A stretch of 64,000 nt of DNA from Amylostereum areolatum (Eukaryota > Basidiomycota > Agaricomycetes > Russulales > Stereaceae), in assembly GCA_012932865.1 (NCBI GenBank), contig SAXG01000026.1:372001-436000 (forward strand), given 5' to 3'. Under the pieces are notes generated by a model that was given only the letters and a program-made list of their open reading frames with translations, made no database searches and had not been told where the DNA came from. The position numbers were made by a program, and so were the translations under genes. Positions 33,635 through 45,161 of the stretch are shown here, in pieces (positions within the stretch are counted from its first letter, which is position 1; the number at the start of each line of letters is the position of its first letter).

Positions 33635-34157
33635 CTATTGAAAAATCATCGTCATCTTGATGGTCAGCAAAGAAAGCAGAAGATGGACGTACTCGCAGAG
33701 AAGTAGCCTATCGATATGTCCACTGCCATCCAGATACCAACGCTCCTCCTTGTCGACCAAATAATTGTCCAAAACCTTCACGAGTTCCTTTCGCGACGCC
33801 CGCGGCAGTACTCCGGTATAGTTGGTGCCCAACGAGAGACTGAAGGATAAGTGCGAATCACTTCCTGGAAGCAATACCACCCGGAGGAGGGGATTGGGAT
33901 CAAGCCCGGCGAGCTGAAGGCGCTGTGGAGTACCGTCAACCTGTCGTCGCGCAGCCGCGGGAAGCCACAAAAGCCCCCTGTGTACAAAAAGAGGCCTGGG
34001 AAGTGTTCTTCGACAAGGCGGACGAGTGCGTCGAGGCCGATCCTCCAACCGAAGTGAAGGGAAGGCGGCTTGTATTGAGGCACAGTCTTGTCGTGGCCCA
34101 GCAGATATGTGGGGATGATGTCGATCGGCTGCTGAGTGCATAAGTCTTAAGATACGG
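33635..34157 (-). pseudogene. Gene fragment of unknown family, no start codon
   Basis: Two overlapping minus-strand frames join into one protein-like sequence. The first, open from about 34157, contains PIDIIPTYLLGHDKTVPQY, SLHFGWRIGLDALVRLVEEH, FPGLFLYTGGFCGFPRLRDD and SSGWYCFQEVIR. The second continues from about 33850 with SLSLGTNYTGVLPRAS, ELVKVLDNYLVDKEERWYLD and GSGHIDRLLL. The composition is that of a real globular protein. The first frame has no ATG before an in-frame stop, so a 5' exon has been lost or not found. I do not recognise the family. It may be a decayed gene or an unfinished exon model. Confidence 0.4.
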
Positions 34158-35613
34158 AAATCCTAGTTGCTAGCTAGTGAGCACGGTGGAATAGGAGAGC
34201 TTCGGCAGCACTACGCGCACCTCGAGAGTATACTCGGGTCCGCTGGGGGGTGAAAACAATGCAGTCCTTGTTGCTCGCTCGAGTCTTAGCCCTCTTCGTC
34301 GATGGTGTCGTGATCATAGCTGCCTTCTTGATGATTGACGATATCTGTGAAGACGCGGAACGCGATAGCCTCTGTCAATGTTCGGAGATGAACAACTCTA
34401 TTGTTACTTGTTAGTATCTGTAAAGACGCGGAACGCGATAGCTACATGGTACGATAAGTAAACCGGAAAGAGTCGGAATATGATACAGTGCTGGACAGCC
34501 AAAGTCGACAAGTTTGTTCGGCCCCCTCGGAAACCCGCGGAAACGTTTCGAAACGATTTGTACATGATCCAGGACATCGACGGAGTAAATCCCGTTGAGC
34601 TGTGGCCTCTAGAATACGCTTTAGGATTTTGGAACCCCCAAAAATTGGCCGCATCCCTGTTTTAGCGCCTAAAATCACGCAAAAATCACCAATCGACTCC
34701 GTTTGGTGAGCTGGTTGCAGATCTGTTGAAATTAAAATAATATAGTGTGTATTTTCCCGGCAATAAAATGATGGCTGCTCAGGCACGGACACTGCCGGAA
34801 GGTCCGCTGCCGGGATGCCGAGCAGCTCTTAGGTAATCCTCGTCCGCTTCGTTGACATCCTGATCGCATTTCTGATTTCCAGCAGATCTGATGTCTGTTT
34901 GGCTGTAATCCCATGACCGGACAATCTGACGCCTTATTTGACCCCTTCCGGGCACTACGAAAGGAGCGGAGAAGCGGTGAGTACAGAAAATCAAGGAGCG
35001 GGTACGCGACACAACGCGGTAAGCAAAGAGAGGCGACCCCCACGGGTATACATCACAATACTTCCTCTTGGATGTTTTCATTGCTGTCGTGGAAGATAGA
35101 GTATGCAAACGGATCATAGGTGGATCTATGAGGATGGCGGAAAGGAACAAGTTGAAAAACTGCATCATATGATGTAGTCTCTCCGAGGCAGACGAGACAG
35201 TTTGTCAAACCTTCTCAAGTTCAGGATCCTCGGTAGATCCATGCGGCCATTCCGTCTGTTCAATCTCTGCAAACCCTTTCTTTTCTGAGTGCTCGATGAA
35301 TTGCTAGAGTGGCATGACTGCATTTGTGGCTTGATATTTCGCTGAATATCTCAGGATCTAGTGGACGACATCGACGTCTGGCATGGCTGCAGCGTCCCAA
35401 AGAGCCTGCATATCTGCAGCAATAAGCAGGCACGATACCACATGCGACCGGCACTGAAGTAAGTATAATACAGAGAAGCACGAAGAAAAGGAGAATTCAA
35501 AATGTGGTATAGTATGGAAGGTATCATCCAGATCGAACGTAGATTCTCTGGGAAATATCGTTCGGTAGCAGCGAACACACAGTCACACCCATGCGGAGCG
35601 TCCAGGAAAGAGT
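34158..35613. other. Long intergenic region with a short direct repeat
   Basis: About 1.45 kb without a supported coding frame; the short open frames here overlap in all directions. It contains the direct repeat at 34341 and 34415 listed separately. Confidence 0.4.
34341..34442 (+). repeat. 28-bp direct repeat pair, spacing about 74 bp
   Basis: TATCTGTGAAGACGCGGAAC (with CGCGATAGC following) at 34342-34370 recurs at 34415-34442 with one G-to-A change. The first copy is inside a sequence with no other feature. Confidence 0.75.
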
Positions 35614-38600
35614 CTATGATTGCTCCGAGGCGGATTCGGGTAGTGGTGGCACCTCCGGAATTTGCGACGCATGTTTTGGCCGTGACAGTTTGCGCTTCTC
35701 CTTTTCCCGCTCGCGCTGCTCCTGCTCCGCCTGCATCGCAGACATGATCTGCATCTGCTGGGCGATAAAGTCCGACGTCCCAGCTCTACAGCCGCAGGTA
35801 TATTAGCCACAGCGAAGATGCACAGAGTTTAATGCACGCACCGCATTCGAAGGATACGCATGATTGTCTCGCCATTGCTCACTTCCTTCTCCTGTTTCTT
35901 CTCCCGCTTTCGGTCCTTGATCGTGCCCAGATTCCGTTGCGAGTATACGCTCTTTGCGCGCTTCTTCATCGACGGTGCCGCACGCAGCGTCTGCTGCATC
36001 ATACGCACGCACTCCTCCATAAGTGCGTCCCTAAAGACGACAGATGAGCCCGGGCCAATCTCAAGGACAAAAAGATAGCATACGTATGCCAGTCGTAGTA
36101 GAGCCTGATAGACACGACGTCGCGATACTTCTGGTTCTGAAGCGTCTCAAGGGGTACTGGACCCTCGCCGCCCGCGTAGAAGTAGTCCCGGAGAAACTGG
36201 AAGAAGGAACCAGTTAATGACCCCGCACCTCAAGATGACACTGTGGCCTTAGGCACCTTCAACCACTTGAACACGATGTCCACCTCCTTATCGCTCAACG
36301 GTTTCATGTCGCTCGCCGTCTCGCTCAGCGGTGGCACGAGCAGCCCCTCGATCGTCGCCAATATCTCCTTCCACAACCTTGTCATGACCATCTCCTTCGT
36401 GCCCTCCGCCAGGTACGTGTTCAGCGTCTGCAGGTTCGCGTCAAAGTAGTCGAACAGCGGCAAGATCGCCTGCTCGATCTCGAGGTCGGTCAAGTCTTCC
36501 GGTTTGATGCGCGGCTTTTCTGAGCTGGGTAGCGGGATCACCGGCTCTGCATTGTTGTTGCCCAGCGCGGAACGGTAGAGTGCCGTCATGTTACCAAGCG
36601 CCTTGTTATAATCCAACCCGGAAGTCCCAGACTTGATGAGAGTTTTAAGCACACTTCGTGATAGATTTTGACGAATGAACGGCGACATCTGCGCCCCAGA
36701 CACGCGTCAGCCCACTTCTTGACACTGGACTCACAGTACAGACTTGCCTTATCGATGAAGATCCGGACCATGTCGCTCTCCCCGCGCTTGAGCGAGCGGA
36801 ACGCGCGGCCGAAGTAGAACTGGATATCGTCCTTCTCGCCCTCCATACTGACGCGAAGCAGTATCCGTCCTTGTGTCTCAAGATCGAGCCAAAGGTCGTG
36901 CACCAGGAAATCGCCAAAGCGACGCGGGTCCAGGCAAATGTACGCCCGCCCGACAGTGTCATGTTTGCCAATCAAGGCTCGGTCACGCACACTAACCATG
37001 AGCCATAACGGCTTGTCCAAGGATATATCAAACGTCTCGTCCCCTGCCAAAGTATCAGTACACGCGCATCACAGACCAGCACAACGCACTTACAGCGCGG
37101 ATTGAGCGACTCGTATATAGTCCTGGTCTTCGCGAGTCGATTCCCAGCCTCATCGCTCAAGGTCACAAAAGTGTCGAGGGTGCTCGACGGGCTCGCGTCC
37201 AATGGCGACAACTCCTCCGCGATCACGATCTTCACCGTGAACAGGAACCTGGGCCGCTCCACCTTATCCGGCACAGGTGGAGCCTGCGTCTCGATGATCT
37301 CTGCAACTTTGTCCACCTGAACTTGATTGTACATGTTGTCCAACAGTCGCCGAGCACCGTCGATGTTGTTCAGCTTGACACATGACGCTGGTTGAAAGTT
37401 GAACGGTGTGATCTTCTTCTCGCCTTGTGCCAGCTGCTTTGCTTTTTCCAACCAAGCTGACGACTTCTGTGGTTGCAAAAAGTCGGTGGGGCGGGGGAAC
37501 ATCTCGGCCATGAATAGCTCCTCAACGCTCCGACAGTACTGCTCAACAGCTTTACTGATCGTCTGGAGAGGTCCGTTAGACGTGATAAACACGCTGGAAA
37601 AGTCTGCTCGCCTTGGAGAGACTCGTGTAGAATCTGGCTTCCTGGTACTGGTCTGACCACTCCAAGTCTTGCAGGAAGTTGATGGGGCTTCGTAATGAGT
37701 CGAATAGGTCCACGATAGAAGAGCTGTGCCCTTCTGCCCCTTCCGCTTCGAACTTGAGACCTACCGGTCAGTTCACCCGACGGAGACACAAAAACTATGC
37801 AGCCACCCACCTTGTCTGCAGCAATTGCCTAACAAGCCTTTCGTCAGCAAACCATCACCGACACGGCGAAGGGTGACGTACTGCTTGCACCCACTGAGCC
37901 GTCTTGTTGTCCGTCTCCACCAACCACTGACGTACGTATGGCTCAAAGAACATGCCCAGGTCAAAGTCGATAGTTTCACTGAAACTGACATCAGACTTGC
38001 TGCCTGCTAACTGACAACAATGACAGCTTACTTCGGACAGAATGCTTCAAACATATCAAGCAGGGTCTTTGTTCTCCTGTATAGAGCAAATATATCCTGG
38101 ATCGGCACGTCCGGCGTGGGACCGTTCATCGAAGACTCGAACAGTTTCTTCCTAGATGTTTCCAGTTCTTGAATGAACAGGGGAACCACGACCTCGACCA
38201 CCAGCGCCACCAAATCCACGTTCCTGACAGACCACCTAAAGTCAGTATTTTATATGTCAAACAGTTGGCCGGGACGCACTCGAGAATCGGCTCCGGGAAC
38301 CGCTTATCCATCGTCTTCGTCACCTTCTCCAACTCGTCCGTCATCAGCAGTAGAGGAAGTGCACGATTTACCCCCGGTGCTGCTTGCAGTTCTAGCATCT
38401 TCTGTTGATAGAACTGAGCCGAGATGGTCCGCACCCGGTCGCGGATATCTTGAACACGCGCCTCGATGTCGACGTCGAAACGCTCTAGAAGACTCGTCTC
38501 CTTAAGCTGCGCAAGTACGTCCAGGTAATGCATCACATCGTCCGGGCTCAGATGTGGTACAGCGTCCATCGCATGGTATACTGCTGCGAGGAAAATGCTG

Positions 38601-40572
38601 ACGAGGCTACCGTACACGCCGATCAGATATTCGGCCTGTCTCGCCAACAAATCAGCAACGCTCCAACTCGGATACCAGGAATACGCACGTCCGCAACAGG
38701 CCACTTATCGAAACTGATTTCGTGTATAACCTTCGCCACAGACCCAAGTGCCTCCGGTATGCAGTCCAGCGGTACTTCGTTGCGCTCGTAGAGCTGCTTA
38801 ATGAGCTCCAAAAAGCACGCAGCCCGATAAGGTTGGCCGATCCGCCACCTCAATGCGCACTCGTTGATGAGCTCGATGTGAGAGGGTGATAAGATGCCCA
38901 GCGAAACTTGGTCATCGTCGTTGACGTCTGGGTCTCGCATGGCCGCGAGATCGCCTTCCAGGCAGTACTCCAGCAGCCGCCGATAGTACTTCTTCGGATT
39001 TGGCGGGATGTACGTGAAGTTATGGCCCGCCTGCACATCGTCGTCACCATCAGGGTCTTCGGGCATAAAGTCGGTCTCCGATATACTGGGAGAAAGCGCG
39101 AGCATTGACCGACGGCTGCTGATCGAGCCGTTCCGTGCAGAGGCGGGGTTGTAAAGGGATCCTGGACGTCGTCGGGGAAGGGTGTCGGCCGGAGTAGATT
39201 TGGCGAGTTCTGGATGGAATTGTACGAGGACAACCATCAACTGTGAGAGATGTGATGTTTCGAGAGTCTTCCAGTACTGCCATGCCGTGTCACTATCAAA
39301 ATCTTCCCGCCGTCCTGGAAAGGGTTCACCAGCATTGATATTCTTGAGACACGTCTACAAGATCCCGTGAGCTTACGAGGGTCGAAGGATATTAGAGCCA
39401 TACCTTCAAGTCCAGCAACGCCGCCTGGGGGGAAAGATAACGTCAGGGAGGGCAAAGAGGCAATCCAACACTGCGTGCATGCCACATACCCGTTCGCTGC
39501 AGAACGTACGCATCTTGTCGATTTCTCGTTGGAGAAGATCGGTGCGTATCTGGAAGAGTTTGGATACGATCATGACGAGGGGCATGTCTGCGACGTTGGC
39601 AGTCGTGATGGGAGTGTTGGAAGAGATCGAATCCCTGTCGCGGGACGTTGAGGCCGAATCGTAGCCTGAATCGTTGGGCGTTTGGGTGGCGGGCGCAAGC
39701 TTAGCGGCGTACATATCCAAGCGGGCGGTAAGCTCTGGAGAGACATGGCTGACACCTTTCAGCGCCTCACGAAGGAGTTTGACGAACTGTGCGATGTGAA
39801 TGTTGAGCTCGATCTTCCAGCCGTCGCCAGCCAGCGCAGGGTCCTTCTTCAAGATGCCTGTCGCGTGAGTAGCAAACATGAGGATAAGCTCTTCAATCTT
39901 GCGATTCTCCTTCATCTGGCGTTTGAACGAGTCAACCTTAAACTGTCCATAGAAGACGGCCATCGTGCGGCGAAGGAGCTGATCCGAATAGCTAGCAACC
40001 GTGGCCTCGTTAGCCCGAACGACAGAAAGAGAGCACCGGCACGCACGTCGCATCCTTTCCCATAGCTATATTCTCCAGCCTCTGCTCCAAAACCTTAAGG
40101 AGTTTCTCCGGAAACTTGACATTTTTGGAGCCATCGCGCACGTCCCTGAAGAGGTCGCCGACGGAGAGGATTGAGCTCGAGATACCCGAAAGCCGCGAGA
40201 CGTGCTCCTTCTCACGCGATGAATCTGGGACAGGAGAAGAAACGGAGTCGGCGGCCTTGGGTGAGAGGAGATAGCCCAGGAAACTGGGAAGGGCGTGGAT
40301 GCGTTAGGAGGTAGCGGTGAACATGTAAATGCGCTGCTCACGCTACACGAAGCACATAGCTGCACGCGGGAGATTAATGAGATGAGACGAAGATGATAAG
40401 GTGACACGCACTTGAACAGGTCTTCATCCGTAACGCGATGTTTGGAGATGCGTCGCTCATGAGTGAAGGTGGAGTCGTAGCTCCTCCGGGACATAACACT
40501 TGGACTTGGGGGGCGTTGGGCAGATGTTTGTGAGGCCTGAGGTGTGTTCGGGAGACCGAGCGAGCCAAACAA
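35614..40572 (-). CDS. Munc13/UNC13-type protein with MHD1, C2 and MHD2 regions
   Basis: The protein starts at 40572 (MFGSLGLPNTPQASQTS) and ends LPESASEQS at 35614. About fifteen short introns are present. The N-terminal half is alpha-helical and fits the fungal DUF810/MHD1 arrangement (for example YNPASARNGSISS, LKETSLLERFDVDIEARVQD). A single C2 domain lies at about 36800-37260: FLFTVKIVIAEELSPLD, LDTFVTLSDEAGNRLAKTRT, then DETFDISL, KPLWLMVSVRDRALIGKHD and VGRAYICLDPRRFGDFLVHD. An MHD2-type helical region follows, and the tail is a Lys/Arg/Glu coiled coil. Munc13-family proteins prime SNARE assembly in exocytosis; the S. pombe member Ync13 acts in cytokinesis. Orthology with it is an inference from domain order. 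Length, about 1,300 residues, fits. Confidence 0.82.
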
Positions 40573-41104
40573 AGGGTACTGGAGACGTGCGGGGGGAAGG
40601 GCTCGGGAGTGTGAAGGCGATTAGCCTATAGCCACGACGTGCACGGTGCAACGATCCCGTTGCTTTCTCGTCTGACCAGCCTCCAACTCCCTTATCTCGT
40701 AATTTCCTCTCACGCCCTCCGGTCCGGGACCGGTCCGCATCCGTCTCTTTTCTTGCTTCCAGAATCCAGGCTCTAGACGTCCCCTGGTCGTTTCGCTCAC
40801 CCGCCTAGGTAGGGTGGCGGATGTCATTGTATGCCCTCGGAATCGAGTGTGTACACGATCGCTCTTTGGCAAGAGAAGAGCACACCAGGATCCATTGATA
40901 CGATGGCCAACAACGCATAAGTAACCTAGCCACGAACACTGAATGATCATTGATTGTACACTCCACCATAACTTGAAACGAACAGAAGTACTTATAGGAC
41001 GATGCAAATGTGATAGTTATACATAGGAACATTCAGCTATAGAACTCTATCAGTGCAGGCCCGAAACCCCGGAGTCTGCAGAACTTCCACTCCCCTATGA
41101 CGAC
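40573..41104. other. Intergenic region, promoter of the Munc13-like gene
   Basis: No supported coding frame in about 530 bp. This is the upstream region of the Munc13-like gene and the downstream region of the orphan gene. Confidence 0.4.
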
Positions 41105-41711
41105 TCAGAATGGGAGGTCTGCTATTTCTATATCCTCCTTGTCATATCTCTCATCCTCGTCATCCCCCTCGACCGACTCCTCGTACCGAGTCGTCCTCCG
41201 TGTTGCCATCAGTCCTCAATAGGTTGAAGCGGTCCTCTATAAGGTGCCTCCGCGTTCCCTCCTTCCGCAGTTTACCAATTGCCCTAACTGCTTCAGAGAG
41301 ACCCTCCTGGTCGCGGGGACACTTGTCGTCCTCCGGGAATACGTATTTTGTAAGTTCATCAAAGAATATCCTCGCACGTAAGCCGAACCTCAAGTTTGGA
41401 GCATTTTCCCAACCGTAGTAGAGACCGTCGAGGAGGGGGATAAGAGTGGGAAAGCGTATGTCCAGCGGAAACCCAGGGAGTGATTTGGTGCTTGGGGACT
41501 TCATGATGTCGAAGTCGTAGACCATGACAGGGGTGAGGATTATGTAGGACGGGGCATCATATGGCTCATCGGGGCCTATGACAATAGGAGGGTTGATGGT
41601 GCGAAGGCATAATGACGAAGGAGGAGCGTTCATGAGATTTACAAACTCGTCCGGCATGAACCACTGTGGATGCTTGACACCGACGTTGTTGACGTCGAAG
41701 ACAAAGAACAT
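41105..41711 (-). CDS. Small unknown protein
   Basis: Starts MFFVFDVNNVGVKHPQWFMP and continues as a globular sequence (ILTPVMVYDFDIMKS, LDGLYYGWENAPNLRFGLRA) with a charged C-terminal half. As given, the frame ends at 41160 in a Gly/Arg tail. One extra base near 41180 would switch to an acidic tail ending IEIADLPF with stop at 41105, which suits the charged context better. No family recognised; no intron needed. About 200 residues. Confidence 0.5.
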
Positions 41712-41929
41712 AATGATGACGAGATTTTGGCATGAAAAGCAGCTAGATCAGCGAGTCCTCCGAAGAAAATGTAGATAAGTATTATGAGCAAAAACACAAC
41801 GGACGAGTCCGAGTTGCCGTAGGATCTTACCGGTTACCCAGCACTCCCGTATACCTCCTACTCTCATGAATGGGCGTCAAGCAAATACATATATAGGCTC
41901 CTAAGGTAGTAAGGATAACAGCGCACCAT

Positions 41930-44908
41930 CTACAACTCGTCCGTTGGATGTCCCTTCGCACTCGGCGACGGTGACGCACTTCCCTTCGCCCCCTCCGTCG
42001 AACTCGCCCCTGCACTCGACCCCGAACTCGACTTCTTTACCTTTGGCGGCTTCTTCAACGCCAGCTTCTGCAGATGCATCTCCAACTTGGTTGCCTTCTC
42101 CATCAGATCTTTCGTCTCCACCGCCGGGTCCTCGTTCATCTTAACCAGCTTTTGCTTCTCCACCTTCTCATTCAGCCATACTTCGTGCTCCTTGAGATCC
42201 TTCTCAAGCGCGTCGAGCTCCTCGCGCGTGTACTTGCCCGCTGCACCTGTCTTTTCCTCCTCGGTCAGGTTCGTCTTGGCCTCCCCGAGGAACATGCGCG
42301 TGTGGAAATTCCACTTCTGGCTGTTGTTCAGCGCGGCCGGGAAGTCCTCGATCTCCTTATACCTGTGCTTGATCGGGAACTCAAGAGACCTACGAAGATC
42401 GGGACGTCAGTGGACGACCGCAGCTGGGAAGTCAAAGTACTCACTCGAGGGCTGAGCGCTTCTCGATCAAGTCTTTCGTCTGAGCGTGGTCCTGCTCTCG
42501 GTGGAACCACTCTTCCACCTCTGCCAACTTGCGCGCAATCGTTTTCCGCTCGTGGTCCTGCGAGCACTTCATGAACGGCTGCTGACCGTCGCCCTCGAGC
42601 AGGTCCCGCATGCGGTAGATGTAGCCCTCGAGGCCATTTCGCTGCTCCTCCCGTTGCGCGACGGCGGCTTCCTGGGCCTCCATCTCAATAAGGCTTTCAA
42701 CGTAGGTCAATATAAATGCCGTTATTGTGGCGCACATTCGACTTACCGTAATCTCGCCTCGCGCTTGTGCTCGACCGACATGGGCGCAACTGAAGGGAAC
42801 TTCACCTCCACCTTCAGCGGAATGGTAACCGAGTTTTTCGTTACGGACTTGGTGGGCTTCGGATCCGCCGAAGAGGAAGTCCCGTCGGCAGTACTTGAGC
42901 TCTCCGAAGCACTGTCAGTAGCTTTATCACCAAACAAACCCTTGAGTTTGCCTTTTGAAGGTGGCGTTAGCTTAACTAGAAATGCAAAACGGATAAAACT
43001 TGCCTGCGATGGACTCATCCTTAATGTCCGCATATGCGACGGCTTCGGGCACAGAAACAAATCCTGACTCGGAGAACATGATGGTGGCCTTGATCATTGG
43101 CTCAACTCCCCCTTCCTCCGTAATGTTCGCCAACGCCTCCTGGACGCCTGAGATACGCACATCTATGAGTGAGACGGGAAACCCACTAGGACAATGTCAG
43201 CGAAAGAACCTCGAAAGCCTAAACCCCACTCACGAAGCTGGTGGTTGGGTGTACGCAAACTGCAGCGAAAAGTCGTCTCTGCGCTTGAAGGAAAGCGTCT
43301 TGCGAGTACCGGTCTTGGTGCCAGCCGCGAAGGCGGTCGACGTGATGGTACGGGGACGAACCCCGGGACCGTCCGTCTTGACTTCCGCCAGATACGAAAC
43401 TTGGATGTTGTACGGAGCAATATCAGTTACTTTGATGTCCTTGGTGCGGAAAGCTCGACTGAGGCCAGCTCCGTGGAGGGCTGCTCCCAGAACAGCAGCT
43501 TCGTCCGCGTTGACGTTGACAGCGATCTTGTCTCTAAAAACCGCAGGTTAAGCGCGAGTCGATTATGTACATATAATCGACATACTCTCCGACGGCCGCA
43601 TTCAGGGCGGCACGAACCATGGGCACACGTGAACTTCCACCCGCGAGGATGACAGACTTGATGTCTCCCAAGGTGAGATTCGCGTTATGGAGGGCGTCGT
43701 ATATAGGCTGCGCAAATCGCTCCTGGATGTCGGCACACTGGGCTTCGAACGCAGATCGGGATACCTTTGCCTTGAAGTCAATTTCGTCAACCAAACTTTC
43801 AATCTGAACGTGTATCAGCTAGTATCCTTTTGAATAAAAGCAGAACAAACCGTCGCGGTTGCTTCCGTATTTGCACTCAGGATGCCCTTGACGCGTCCCG
43901 CTTCCTTCCAAAGCCTCGCCATGGCCTTCTTGTCCTGTCTGATATCTCTGCCGTACTTCCTCTGGAAGTCCGCAATGAGAATCTCCCGCAACCTCCTATC
44001 CAGTTCTGTTCCGCCGACGATGCGGTCGTACCCAATGCCATTGACTGCAATTTGCGTGCCCTTGCCCTGAGGAGAAAAAGTGACGACAGTTGCTCGAGTA
44101 GACTTTGCTCCTGAGTCGTAGATGATATGTCTTTCTGGTTCGGTGAAGGTGCGAGTCATGGCATAGTTAACGGCGATGGCAGTTCCATCATTGATGAGGG
44201 CAAGGAGACGGAGGCCGGCGATCTCGACCGCGTCAGCAACCGCATCGCGTTCGAACTGGGAGAAGAATGGGGGCACGGCGATGATGACATCCTGCACGCG
44301 CTCACCAGCAGCGTCCTCCGCCAACTGCTTGACATATGCGAGCTGCATTGCGACGAGCTCCTCCACGTCCCATGTCTTGCCACCTGGACGAGGTACACCA
44401 GCGGTATAGCGAGTAGTAGCAACAAGCGGAGAGGTTGCAATGGTCGAGTAATATGATACGATATCTGCGTTGGCAGGTGCTCCGAGCAAGTATTTCATCG
44501 AGTTGTACGTGTCTTCGGGGAACCGGGCGGCCTGCGGGCGAAGCAGTGTAAGAACAAACGCTGCTTAAATTATAAGATGTTTTCCGTGCGCATGTCATGC
44601 ACACTCAGTAAAAGGAAGAGCCCCCGACAGAGCGGTGAAGTGGACATCGCGAAAACAATCCTTACCAGGTTAAACGCGTCCTGCCCAAACAATCTGTCCC
44701 CCTTCTTCCACGCGACGGAGGATTGAATCTTGCGTTTTGAATCCTTGTTTAGCAAGACGTCAAATGGCACGCCCGGTTTCATGAGTGACGCCTTGATGAA
44801 GTCGGCCCCATAGTCTATAGCGAGAACAGACGCAGCGAAGGTGGATGAAGCGAGAAATGAAAGACATAAGAAGGCGAATATTGCCGGCCTGTGGCAGATG
44901 GCGCGCAT
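41930..44908 (-). CDS. LHS1: ER Hsp70-like chaperone (GRP170/Lhs1 family)
   Basis: Starts at 44908 with a signal peptide (MRAICHRPAIFAFLCLSFLA). The Hsp70 nucleotide-binding domain follows: SVLAIDYGADFIKASLMKPG, VIIAVPPFFSQFERDAV, LALINDGTAIAVNYAM, IIYDSGAKSTRATVVTF and VILAGGSSRVPMVRAAL. The C-terminal part is the extended helical region typical of Hsp110/GRP170 members, with an acidic/Ser loop (ATDSASESSSTADGTSSS). The last residues are KGHPTDEL, an HDEL/KDEL-like ER-retrieval signal. About eight introns. Lhs1-type proteins act as nucleotide-exchange factor and co-chaperone for Kar2/BiP in the ER lumen. Total about 900 residues. The gene diverges from ADE13 with 253 bp between starts. Confidence 0.88.
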
Positions 44909-45161
44909 GGTGAGTCTAAGATGGAAAATTAAGGTCGTGACGAGGGCATAGGCGTTTTGAATGGAGGAGAGGTGAGCTGTTGAAAGACAGCCAGACGTGG
45001 CAGAGACACGCGAGGACGTGGCTGGGCGCTTGTTATATTGCTCCATCTCAGATCCAGCCATCTCATCTTATCTCATCTCGACGCGATCTTATCTTGTCGC
45101 GTAGCTCTCCGAATATAGAATTGTCTTTTCTTCTCCACCACGAAAAAGTCGAAAATCAACG
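44909..45161. promoter_or_regulatory. Divergent promoter region of LHS1 and ADE13
   Basis: This 253-bp gap separates two divergent start codons. It contains repeated CTCATCT/TTATCT stretches at 45060-45105. Shared regulation is possible but not shown by function, since the two genes work in different processes. Confidence 0.5.
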
